Shown piece by piece: positions 1-6,664 of a stretch of 13,696 nt of DNA (the first letter of the stretch is position 1; every line of letters starts with the position of its first letter). The stretch lies in contig CAYPAS010000020.1 of the NCBI GenBank assembly GCA_964408785.1, positions 1-13,696 on the forward strand. Direction: 5' to 3'. This DNA is from UBA12465 sp964408785. Lineage in GTDB: Bacteria; Patescibacteriota; Patescibacteriia; Patescibacteriales; UBA12465. The position numbers were made by a program, and so were the translations under genes. The notes beneath the pieces are model-generated. The model worked only from the letters and a program-made list of their open reading frames with translations, was not told the origin of the DNA and searched no databases.

Positions 1-1
1 A

Positions 2-610
2 CCAGCTTTTGTTGGACAAACAGCCACGGCAGGAAAAGACCGGATAGAAGTTTCGGGAAAAGTCCTAAAAGAAGCACCGAAATTTATTTATCTTAAATTA
101 AACAAGCCCGCTGGCTACACCTGCAGTAATCGTCATTTTCCTGGAGAAAAAAATATTTTTGATTTGCTAAAAATAAAAGAACGTCTTTTCACTGTTGGCC
201 GCTTAGACAAAGATAGCCGCGGCTTATTGCTTTTAAGCAATGATGGCCAACTGACTCTAGAATTAACCCACCCCCGCTACGGACACGAAAAAAAATATGA
301 AATCCAGCTTGCTAGCGATCCGGAAAATGGTCAAAAAATCGCTAAAGAATTAGAAAAAGGCGTTGATATCGGCGAGGGTGACGGGGTGGTTAAAGCTAAA
401 AATGCCAGATATTTACAAAAGGGATTATTTATAATAATCTTAAGCGAGGGGAAGAAGCGCCAAATAAGACGCATGTTTTCCGCTCTCAATCTTCAGGTCA
501 AGGACTTAAAAAGAACCGCCATCGGTCCGCTTGATATCGGCCGGTTAAAGGAAGGTTTTTATGAGGAACTAAGCCAGGAAGAAATAAATAAATTAAGGAG
601 AGGTGACTGA
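2..610 (+). CDS. RNA pseudouridine synthase, RsuA/RluB/RluF family (5' end outside window)
   Basis: The reading frame is open from the first bases of the window to a TGA at 608-610, so the start and most of the N-terminal S4 RNA-binding domain lie upstream. The visible part begins with the end of an S4-like segment (DRIEVSGKVL). The catalytic domain then starts at LNKPAGYTCS and contains the signature GRLDKDSRGLLLLSNDG, whose Asp is the invariant catalytic residue of this family. It also has HEKKYEI and EGKKRQIRRM, which are conserved in RsuA, RluB, RluE and RluF. These enzymes isomerise specific uridines in rRNA (some also tRNA) to pseudouridine in the cytoplasm. The target position cannot be assigned, so no symbol is given. 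An internal TTG at 164 is not the true start because homology continues upstream of it. The last 14 bases overlap tRNA-Ser, suggesting co-transcription. Confidence 0.93.
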   Translation, partial: PAFVGQTATAGKDRIEVSGKVLKEAPKFIYLKLNKPAGYTCSNRHFPGEKNIFDLLKIKERLFTVGRLDKDSRGLLLLSNDGQLTLELTHPRYGHEKKYEIQLASDPENGQKIAKELEKGVDIGEGDGVVKAKNARYLQKGLFIIILSEGKKRQIRRMFSALNLQVKDLKRTAIGPLDIGRLKEGFYEELSQEEINKLRRGD

Positions 611-683
611 GTGGTTGAAAGTACCGCTCTCGAAAAGCGGCAAGGGTGAAAGCCCTTCGGGAGTTCGAATCTCCCCCTCTCCG
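597..683 (+). tRNA. tRNA-Ser(CGA)
   Basis: The acceptor stem pairs GGAGAGG (597-603) with CCTCTCC (676-682), with discriminator G683. The anticodon stem CCGCT/AGCGG encloses the loop CTCGAAA, giving anticodon CGA for the codon UCG. A long variable arm (AAGGG...CCCTT) marks it as a class II tRNA, as expected for serine. The T arm is GGGAG-TTCGAAT-CTCCC. No CCA is encoded after the discriminator. Its 5' end lies inside the pseudouridine synthase gene, whose TGA stop falls in the D-arm region, so the tRNA is probably cut out of the same transcript. Confidence 0.95.
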
Positions 684-688
684 CGCGT

Positions 689-720
689 AAAATAAAACAC
701 CCAAAAGGGTGTTTTATTTT
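689..720 (+). terminator. Rho-independent terminator after tRNA-Ser
   Basis: A perfect 14-bp stem (689-702 with 707-720) surrounds an AAAA loop. The GC-containing core is ACACCC/GGGTGT and the 3' arm ends in a T-rich tract. It lies 5 bases after the tRNA. It is nearly symmetrical and could also stop transcripts arriving on the minus strand. Confidence 0.85.
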
Positions 721-885
721 ATGTTTGGATGGGCGGAAGAGATGAAAACTCTTGAGTTCGCACTGCCGAGGCCGAGTCGGGGCGCTTACTTTTCTCAAGC
801 CGAAGGCGCCGAAAAAAGTTTAGCGACCGTGACCGAATCTCCAACTTTCCACCAAATTAGAAGATTTTGCTACGACAGATTTTGA
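721..885. other. GC-rich, hairpin-rich intergenic island of unknown function
   Basis: This stretch is clearly richer in GC (about 54% over 741-840) than the A/T-rich sequence around it. It contains several short inverted repeats: AACTC-tt-GAGTT, CCGAG..GAGTCGG-type pairs, GCC-gaa-GGC and a longer-range GGCGC/GCGCC pair. A 47-codon plus-strand frame runs from ATG at 742 to TGA at 885, but I see no recognisable product and no good ribosome binding site. It could be a structured RNA, a repeated intergenic element or the remnant of a gene. Nothing here identifies it further. Confidence 0.35.
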
Positions 886-911
886 CTTATTGCCAATAAA
901 TAAGCTAAAAT
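882..911 (+). promoter_or_regulatory. Sigma70-type promoter for the 935-2560 gene
   Basis: TTGACT (882-887) and TAAAAT (906-911) are separated by 18 bases, matching the -35 and -10 consensus at five of six positions each. A second AT-rich TATAAT lies at 915-920 but without a spaced -35. The predicted 5' leader is only about 17 bases and carries no Shine-Dalgarno site. Confidence 0.6.
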
Positions 912-934
912 ATATATAATTATTAGATAAAAAT

Positions 935-2560
935 ATGAACTTAGAGGGATACAAAAACAAAAAAGAATGTCAACAAGAGAAAAACGAGGAAAGCGAAAAA
1001 CCATCTTACGAAAAAAGCGAAAATAAACAAAAAATAAAAGACTCCCTTGAAATAACTTCCGAATCAGGAATACTAAAGGTTTACAATAAATCAGGAAAAT
1101 TTGTTTTTAATGGAAACCCCGAACAATTATTGATATTCTGGAAAAACAATGACTACGGAAAAACTGAAGATATAGGCGGAATTTGCGATGAAGATGGAAA
1201 AAGTATTTTTCGGTTCGGAGTTAATGACAAATATGGATTCACAGATAGAAAAAAAATTAACCAAATATTTAAACATTTAGAAGAAAGCATCACACGGAAA
1301 AGATGTAATGCCAGTGATCATCAAAAAATTATCGACATAAGGCAATCATTAATACCAGAAACACTAAATTTAAACAACAAAGAAAACGAAAAATATTTTG
1401 AAAAACAATTAGAAAATACCCAGGAAAATCTAATAGAACAAAAAAATATTTTTAACGATGAAAAAGCCGAAAAAATAACAGAAATTACAAAAAATTGGCT
1501 AAAATTTGGTGGAAATTTTTACGATCATTTAACTGGCAAAAATCTCGAACTAGAAAAGGGCGTTGATTACAAAATAAATCCAGACGGAACAATAAATATG
1601 CCTAGTTTCATAGAGGCCAGAAAGAAAAAAATTGATCATTGGCTAAAAGATCCTAGCAATCAAAAATGGATAGCAGATGGACCGGATTTTCAAAAAAAAC
1701 ATATAAATGAACTAAGTTACGGACAGGAGGTAGTAAAGGCGAGACAATCTGATGGGACTTTCATGGACAAAAGTCGCTACACTACCCCCTATTTTTATGA
1801 AAATAATTGGCTTTACTATGAGTCAAATTATTTTGATAAAATTATTGGCGAATTAAAGCAACCAGAACGCGAAGAAACTAAATACCGTATTTATTTTAAT
1901 TGCACAGGGGAAAATGTATTCCCCTTATATCAAGGAATTATCGAGGAATTAAACCAAGACCCGGATTTACAGAAATTTGGTTTTCAAATTAAAACGGCAG
2001 ACGTATCAAGAATAGACCTGCAAGAAATAAGCCAAATAATAAACCAAAAAGATAGGATTGTTCTTTATATAGGAGAAAATGGTATAAAAAAAGCCATCCC
2101 AATACTACAAAAATATTCAGAAAAAAACCGACAAATATTTAATGAAGACGGTATTCTATTAGCGCAGCATCTTGTTGATAAACAAGGAAACCAAATACCA
2201 GGAATCAAAATAACCTCAGAAACAAAAGGATATTCCCCTGACCCAACTGATCCAAATAAAAGATACGCATCCTTTAACGACATGCAAAGCAAAATAATCG
2301 AATCATGTTTTCGATCAATAGCCACCGGATTAAAAAACCATAAAACTATGGAATTGATTTCTGAAAAATATCCAAAAATGAAAGAATCTTTATTAAAATT
2401 AGCTACCAATGCTTCTGCTGAAGATTATATCAAAGCAATATTATCAGACCCTAATGGCAGTGAATTTTTAACAAAAAACCTAAAAATAATATACCCACAA
2501 TGGTCAAAAGCTTTTGGTATGTCAGAAAAAAACATTGCCTTTAAAGAAAATTATTTTTAA
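935..2560 (+). CDS. Orphan 541-residue soluble protein, possible HopA1-like C-terminal region
   Basis: I do not recognise a close family. The first 40 residues are strongly charged (Lys/Glu-rich) and there is no signal peptide or membrane segment. Residues about 145-190 look helical and may form a short coiled coil. Residues about 316-467 are the most structured. They run KYRIYFN, a helix, KFGFQIKTADVSRID, then RIVLYIG, GILLAQHLVD, and a terminal YASFND with a helix ending SIATGL. That order resembles the HopA1 family as I remember it (RFYWN, FSFKV, AVLYF, LAPGLGLAE, SFG-NRC-helix), a fold found in a Pseudomonas effector and in bacterial proteins near lanthipeptide genes. The resemblance is from memory and weak. 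The gene is more A-rich than its neighbours. A promoter is at 882-911, and the start has no Shine-Dalgarno sequence. Confidence 0.85.
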   Translation: MNLEGYKNKKECQQEKNEESEKPSYEKSENKQKIKDSLEITSESGILKVYNKSGKFVFNGNPEQLLIFWKNNDYGKTEDIGGICDEDGKSIFRFGVNDKYGFTDRKKINQIFKHLEESITRKRCNASDHQKIIDIRQSLIPETLNLNNKENEKYFEKQLENTQENLIEQKNIFNDEKAEKITEITKNWLKFGGNFYDHLTGKNLELEKGVDYKINPDGTINMPSFIEARKKKIDHWLKDPSNQKWIADGPDFQKKHINELSYGQEVVKARQSDGTFMDKSRYTTPYFYENNWLYYESNYFDKIIGELKQPEREETKYRIYFNCTGENVFPLYQGIIEELNQDPDLQKFGFQIKTADVSRIDLQEISQIINQKDRIVLYIGENGIKKAIPILQKYSEKNRQIFNEDGILLAQHLVDKQGNQIPGIKITSETKGYSPDPTDPNKRYASFNDMQSKIIESCFRSIATGLKNHKTMELISEKYPKMKESLLKLATNASAEDYIKAILSDPNGSEFLTKNLKIIYPQWSKAFGMSEKNIAFKENYF

Positions 2561-2586
2561 AAAATTAGCCGACAGAAAATATCTTT

Positions 2587-2616
2587 AAAAAAGAACCTTC
2601 CGGTCCTTTTTTATTT
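2587..2616. terminator. Bidirectional terminator between convergent genes
   Basis: Left arm 2587-2597 and right arm 2602-2612 pair with one A-C mismatch around a TTCC loop. The stem is flanked by an A tract on one side and a T tract on the other, so it can work in both directions. It serves the 935-2560 gene on the plus strand and the glycosyltransferase operon on the minus strand. Confidence 0.75.
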
Positions 2617-3696
2617 TTAATTCTCTTCTTTTTTCGCTTGACGTTTCAAACGGCGGCGCTTCTTAAAGCGATATTCATCGACGATGCGCTTATACACCCG
2701 CTGATAACCGCTAATCATTTTCTTAACACTGAAATACATTTCTGCTCTTTTTCGCGTCTCTTCCCGACTGATTTCATCTATTCTCTTTATCGCTTCCACC
2801 ATTTCATCAACACTGTTAACCACAAAGCCACTCTTGCCGTGTTTAGTGACTTCAGAAACGGCGCCGTTATTCCAAGCGATAACTGGTGTGCCGCAAGACA
2901 TCGCCTCAATCATTACGTATCCGAAAGTTTCCGGAACTTGCGTCGGAAAAATTAAAGCCTTGGCCCGCTGCAACCAGCCAATCTTATCACTAGCTGACTG
3001 CTCACCAATATAGGAAACTGAAACGCCATCAATATGTCTTTCAATATGTGTATGCCAATAACCTTCATCCTGATAGCTCCGGCCAGCGATAACTAATTTC
3101 ACACCGGCGCGCTTAGCCGCTTCTACCGCCAAGTGGACGCCTTTATCTTCCGTCACTCTTCCTAAATAGAAAAAATAATCTTCCGGATTAGGATTAAAAG
3201 CGAATTTATCAGTGTCCACGCCATGATAAATATTAGCAAACCAATTAAGTTCTGGCATCTGCTTTCTTTGGGAAAGCGAAAAGGAAATATAATGAAGATG
3301 GCGATACTTGAGTAAAAATGGCTTTATTTCTTCATCAATCTTGCTGTGCAGAGAAACGGCTATGGGCACATCGACCAAATTAGCCGGGAAAGATCCCATT
3401 AATGAAAAATGACTGTGAATAATATCCGCTTCCAAAGATGATTCATAACACTTGGCGGCCAGCAAATTAAAATAAAGATTGCGCTGCCGCGAGTTGATTT
3501 CTGGGCAAACGCTCAAAGCCATCGGGTGGACGGAAAAAAGCTCAGCTTTAGTTTGTGAATCGCCAGAGGCAAACAAAGAAACTTTATGACCCTTACCGCT
3601 AAGCCCATTGCAAAGATTGCCTACATGGCCATAAATGGCGTGATTAGAATCCTTATGGACAGAATGTAATGGCGAAACTAGTTGAGAAATTTTCAT
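2617..3696 (-). CDS. GT4-family glycosyltransferase (GT-B fold)
   Basis: This 359-residue protein has the layout of retaining GT-B glycosyltransferases of family GT4. The N-terminal domain opens with MKISQLVSPLHSV and GLSGKGHKVSLFA. A central YHGVDTDKF leads into the C-terminal nucleotide-sugar domain, which begins FFYLGRVTEDKG. The EX7E motif is present at E256-E264 within PETFGYVMIEAMSCGTPV. These enzymes transfer a sugar from an NDP-sugar to a glycan, lipid or protein acceptor at the cytoplasmic face of the membrane. The acceptor and sugar cannot be read from sequence. The C-terminus (residues 343-356) is strongly basic, which could help membrane association. The start is supported by AGGAG about 8 bases upstream on the minus strand. 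It begins only 3 bases after the stop of the upstream glycosyltransferase fragment, indicating one operon. Confidence 0.95.
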   Translation of the reverse strand: MKISQLVSPLHSVHKDSNHAIYGHVGNLCNGLSGKGHKVSLFASGDSQTKAELFSVHPMALSVCPEINSRQRNLYFNLLAAKCYESSLEADIIHSHFSLMGSFPANLVDVPIAVSLHSKIDEEIKPFLLKYRHLHYISFSLSQRKQMPELNWFANIYHGVDTDKFAFNPNPEDYFFYLGRVTEDKGVHLAVEAAKRAGVKLVIAGRSYQDEGYWHTHIERHIDGVSVSYIGEQSASDKIGWLQRAKALIFPTQVPETFGYVMIEAMSCGTPVIAWNNGAVSEVTKHGKSGFVVNSVDEMVEAIKRIDEISREETRKRAEMYFSVKKMISGYQRVYKRIVDEYRFKKRRRLKRQAKKEEN

Positions 3697-3699
3697 AAA

Positions 3700-4551
3700 T
3701 TATTCTCCTATCAAGCTGCTGAAAATGGCAGCATATTTTTTAAAAACCTTATCCGGATCATGTTTCTTAAACAATTCCCTTTTTAAACTAGCTGGCAGAG
3801 ATTTGCCCTTAATCTTTTTTAGACGGCGAATCGCCACTTCAGGATTTTCAAAATCTATTATCCAATCACTAGCGCCGTAGCGGCGGTAATCATCGACAAA
3901 ACCAACGTTGGGAGAAATAACCACCGGCGTGCCACAAGCCAGCGCCTCCAACAGAACAGTCGGAGAAACATCAAAATGCGAAGGAATAATTATCAAATCA
4001 TTACTCTGGCAAAAGTCCCTGATCTTATCCTTAGGTAAAAAGTCTATCACTTCAATATGACGCCGATAAATATTCTTAACCTTAATATTTTTCTGACTGT
4101 CGGGAATCCTGGTTATTACATGGAAATCCCAATCTAAACCGCGACTCTTAACCTCTTCTGCCAAAAAAGCGACAGCTTCATGATTCTTTATTCTGTCCCA
4201 ACGGGCAATCATACCAATATTAAAAATGTTTTTTTCAAAAACAAAAGATAACCCGCTATTTTTATTATCACGAAAAAAACGAAAATCGATCGGCAAAGGA
4301 ATAACCACTGAATGTCCAGCTTTGGGTCGGCGACTAACCACTACACGACGATAAAAGAAGCGCCGACTAAAATAGTTTAAAAATATTTCCGCCGCACTGT
4401 ATTCTGCTGATTCTTTTTCCATTAATTCCATCATTTTAACTCCTGCAGGAGAATAAAAATCCTTATAGATTTCCAACTCCTTTGACCAAATACCGGCGTG
4501 CTGGATAACCACTGGAATACCATTAAGACGTGAAGCTTCTAAATTAACCAA
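3700..4551 (-). pseudogene. GT4 glycosyltransferase, C-terminal part of a frameshifted gene
   Basis: This 283-residue frame holds the rest of the N-terminal domain and the C-terminal nucleotide-sugar domain of a second GT4 enzyme (NIGMIARWDRIKNHE, then SHFDVSPTVLLEALACGTPVV). The usual EX7E motif appears as D194-x7-E202, with Asp in place of the first Glu. It has no proper N-terminus. It opens inside the first domain at a TTG, 13 bases before the stop of the 4539-4931 frame, and the residue order joins smoothly (FLNGFSLGN then LVNLEASRLNG). Together the two pieces make a protein of about 410 residues, normal for the family. The break may be a real mutation, a programmed -1 shift at GGGAAAT (4551-4557 on the minus strand) or a sequencing indel. 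The junction with the downstream glycosyltransferase gene is 3 bases. Confidence 0.85.
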
Positions 4552-4931
4552 TTTCCCAACGAAAAACCATTCAAAAAAACCACATCTGGACCTATCTTGG
4601 AAATCAAAATGTTTAATCGGCTTATCGGCTCTTCTAATATTTGTCGATAATTAGCAACTTTTTTTGCTTTTAGTATTTTTTTGGAATAAAAAAATGGAAA
4701 AGAAAATTTATGGATATATCGATTTTTACGAAAATCTGCAAATTTACGACAAAAAAACTTCTTATTGGAATCATCTAAATCATTAATAATTAAACCATGC
4801 CATTCTAAATTATTTTTTTTCTTATCTTTAAGAAAATTAAAAAAGAGCCGGGCGAAATTAGCCGGGCCCCCTTTGGCTGCTTGTTTAAAATCGGGGGTAT
4901 TACAAAGATACTCGTTAGTCAAAATCTTCAT
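4539..4931 (-). pseudogene. GT4 glycosyltransferase, N-terminal part of a frameshifted gene
   Basis: This frame encodes the start of a GT4-type N-terminal domain: MKILTNEYLCN, GGPANFARLF and IGPDVVFLNGFS, then TAG. The start at 4931 is preferred because MKIL is the usual opening of such enzymes and GGAAAG lies just upstream. An ATG four codons earlier (4943) is also open. It overlaps the 3700-4551 frame by 13 bases in the -1 register and is best read as the first third of the same enzyme. A consensus promoter lies upstream at 5002-5030 and would drive the whole two-enzyme operon. Confidence 0.8.
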
Positions 4932-5001
4932 CAATCTTTCCATTTTCGGCGGCCACGCTCTAAAAACATCAGGACGCCCTACCGAAAAGCTTATAGACTA
5001 T

Positions 5002-5030
5002 ATAATACTATCGTTTTTGATTTTTGTCAA
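5002..5030 (-). promoter_or_regulatory. Strong sigma70-type promoter of the glycosyltransferase operon
   Basis: On the minus strand TTGACA (5025-5030) and TATTAT (5002-5007) are separated by exactly 17 bases. The expected start of transcription is near 4995, giving a leader of roughly 60 bases before the first glycosyltransferase start. Confidence 0.75.
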
Positions 5031-5044
5031 ATAAAGTTTTTCTA

Positions 5045-5073
5045 TTGACAAGGTAGCGGTAATCAATGAAAAT
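5045..5073 (+). promoter_or_regulatory. Probable promoter of the thyX-like gene
   Basis: A perfect TTGACA (5045-5050) is followed after 17 bases by GAAAAT (5068-5073), which matches the -10 consensus at four positions. It stands back to back with the minus-strand promoter, so the two -35 boxes are only 14 bases apart and regulation of both could be linked. Confidence 0.5.
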
Positions 5074-5116
5074 CAAAATAATAAGTCATTTAAAAACTAA
5101 ATAATTGGAGAAAAAA

Positions 5117-6478
5117 ATGATCGAAGTAAAATTAATTAGTCAATCGACAGCTGATCCACTTTGTTTGGCGGAAAAAGCCGCAAAAACCTGCTACCAACCT
5201 GAGGCCCCCATCCTAAAAGAAACGGCAAATCAGGAAGTCCGGGATTTTATAATGAATAATATTTTCAGAACCGGTCATCACACGGTTCTAGAACATCAAT
5301 TTTTCACCTTCGAAATAGAAGGAGTTGCCGTATCTGATGTAAGTTTCGGTTTGCACCTAGCCAACCCTTTCTATAATTCTGACCAAAGAAGCGGACGCTT
5401 CTGCGCTAAGATGTTTGATAATCCTAACACTGATTGGCTAGACAAATACATCTCTTATTACTGGCCAAAAACACAAGGCTGCGTAAAGCGGCAGATAATT
5501 GATTATTTTTTAGATGGAATAAAAACTTATCGGGAACTTTTACCGAAAGCGACTGAAGTCGCACTAGAACAAATTAAAATAGAAAGACCCAAACTTTCCC
5601 AGGAAAAAATGGAAACATTGGCTCCCAAAATCGCCCAGGAGCAACTACGGGTTTTTATTCCGGCCATGATTCCAACCGGACTAGTAATAAGTCTTGATCT
5701 GACAAGCATACTCTCTCTTTACAAAAGCGCTTGGACGCCGGTTCTGAAAGATATTACCGAAAAAATGCGGCAAGAAATAACCTTGAATAATCCGGAATTG
5801 GACATTTTTTTCGAAGAAACAGGGAGATTGGACAAAGAATGGTTTCCTAAAATAGACTCCTTCTTTGAAAGTTTTTCTCGTCATCCAAAAATAAGCTTAA
5901 AAGGAGTGTCATTAAAAAATTTAAAGGCCCCAAAAAAATTAGATCTTCATCCGCTTGACATACTGCAGTTTTCTCCAGAATTTATGGAGAATAATTGCTC
6001 ATTTATTAAAACAAGAGTTGCCGTTTCTCTAATGACTTTTGGGCAAGACCAAAGACATAGAACAATAAAAAGAGATAGACCTTCATTTACTGGCTCTTTT
6101 TATCTACCGCCGCTTGTTTCTAAACTAATCAAAGGAAAGCACAAGCGTTTATTTGTAAATTGGCTTGATCACTTAAGACTGATTATGCCGCCGACCCTGC
6201 ACACCGCCATAGCGCCATTTGGAGCCATGGTAAGCTATGAAAAGGCGGGAAATATAAATGCCTTAATACATGAACAGGGCAAACGATTATGTTTTAATGC
6301 TCAAGAAGAAATATATAACTTGAGCGTTAAACTAAGGCGCTTATTAGAAAAAAGATTGGGGAGCAATCATGAACTCCTAAGTTTTTTGTCACCACCCTGC
6401 ATGATTGACGGCAAATGTGGCGAAGGTAAAAGATTCTGCGGCCGCTTTATAAAAGATTTTCCTAAAAGAATAGTTTAA
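5117..6478 (+). CDS. thyX: ThyX-like flavin-dependent thymidylate synthase, tandem two-domain form
   Basis: ThyX converts dUMP to dTMP using FAD, NADPH and methylenetetrahydrofolate. The family signature RHRX7S is intact in the C-terminal half (R313-H-R to S323, in DQRHRTIKRDRPSF). It is followed by the second conserved block, GNINALIHEQGKRLCFNAQEEI, with the conserved Arg and Gln. The N-terminal half also looks like a ThyX domain (GHHTVLEH, FTFEIEG, SDQRSGRF), but at the expected RHR place it reads ANP, so it has lost the motif. The 453-residue length is about twice that of a single-domain ThyX. The C-terminus has three cysteines (428, 434, 441) in PPCMIDGKCGEGKRFC. ATG 5117 is chosen over an in-frame TTG at 5105 because GGAG sits 7 bases before it. 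I am sure of the family but not that the enzyme is a canonical synthase. Confidence 0.9.
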   Translation: MIEVKLISQSTADPLCLAEKAAKTCYQPEAPILKETANQEVRDFIMNNIFRTGHHTVLEHQFFTFEIEGVAVSDVSFGLHLANPFYNSDQRSGRFCAKMFDNPNTDWLDKYISYYWPKTQGCVKRQIIDYFLDGIKTYRELLPKATEVALEQIKIERPKLSQEKMETLAPKIAQEQLRVFIPAMIPTGLVISLDLTSILSLYKSAWTPVLKDITEKMRQEITLNNPELDIFFEETGRLDKEWFPKIDSFFESFSRHPKISLKGVSLKNLKAPKKLDLHPLDILQFSPEFMENNCSFIKTRVAVSLMTFGQDQRHRTIKRDRPSFTGSFYLPPLVSKLIKGKHKRLFVNWLDHLRLIMPPTLHTAIAPFGAMVSYEKAGNINALIHEQGKRLCFNAQEEIYNLSVKLRRLLEKRLGSNHELLSFLSPPCMIDGKCGEGKRFCGRFIKDFPKRIV

Positions 6479-6482
6479 AGTG

Positions 6483-6510
6483 CCCCGGCTAATAGCTGGG
6501 GTTTTTATTT
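6483..6510 (+). terminator. Rho-independent terminator after thyX
   Basis: CCCCGGCT (6483-6490) pairs with AGCTGGGG (6494-6501) with one G-T wobble around an AAT loop, followed by a T tract. The final T residues are shared with the -35 box of the tRNA-Arg promoter. Confidence 0.88.
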
Positions 6511-6537
6511 GACATCAACAGAGCTTCTAACTAGTAT
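6509..6537 (+). promoter_or_regulatory. Promoter of tRNA-Arg
   Basis: TTGACA (6509-6514) and TAGTAT (6532-6537) are 17 bases apart, placing a start of transcription just before the tRNA at 6551. The -35 overlaps the T tract of the thyX terminator. Confidence 0.6.
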
Positions 6538-6550
6538 ATAAATAGCCTAA

Positions 6551-6622
6551 GTCTCCATAGTTCAATGGATAGAACGTGAGTTTCCGGAACTCAAGATGAG
6601 GGTTCGATTCCCCCTGGAGGCA
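6551..6622 (+). tRNA. tRNA-Arg(CCG)
   Basis: The acceptor arms GTCTCCA (6551-6557) and TGGAGGC (6615-6621) pair with one T-G wobble, and A6622 is the discriminator. The anticodon stem TGAGT/ACTCA encloses TTCCGGA, giving anticodon CCG for the codon CGG. The T loop is TTCGATT, with one A-C mismatch in the T stem. No CCA is encoded. The gene stands alone between its own promoter and a terminator. Confidence 0.95.
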
Positions 6623-6624
6623 CA

Positions 6625-6656
6625 AAAAAACGCCCGTTATCAACGGACGTTTTTTA
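6625..6656. terminator. Bidirectional terminator for tRNA-Arg and the 6665-8293 gene
   Basis: The arms AAAAAACGCCCGTT and AACGGACGTTTTTT pair with one C-A mismatch around an ATC loop. An A tract and a T tract flank the stem, so it can end the plus-strand tRNA transcript and the minus-strand gene that stops at 6665. Confidence 0.8.
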
Positions 6657-6664
6657 TAATCTGA

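Noticed and set aside
498..704. A 68-codon minus-strand open frame across tRNA-Ser, and a similar longer one at 559-798
   Set aside because: Both are antisense to tRNA-Ser and the terminator. Translated tRNA complements commonly give such false hypothetical proteins.
5105..5116. TTG at 5105 as the thyX start
   Set aside because: The TTG overlaps the GGAG ribosome binding site that serves ATG 5117, and the extra residues MEKK are not needed by the family.
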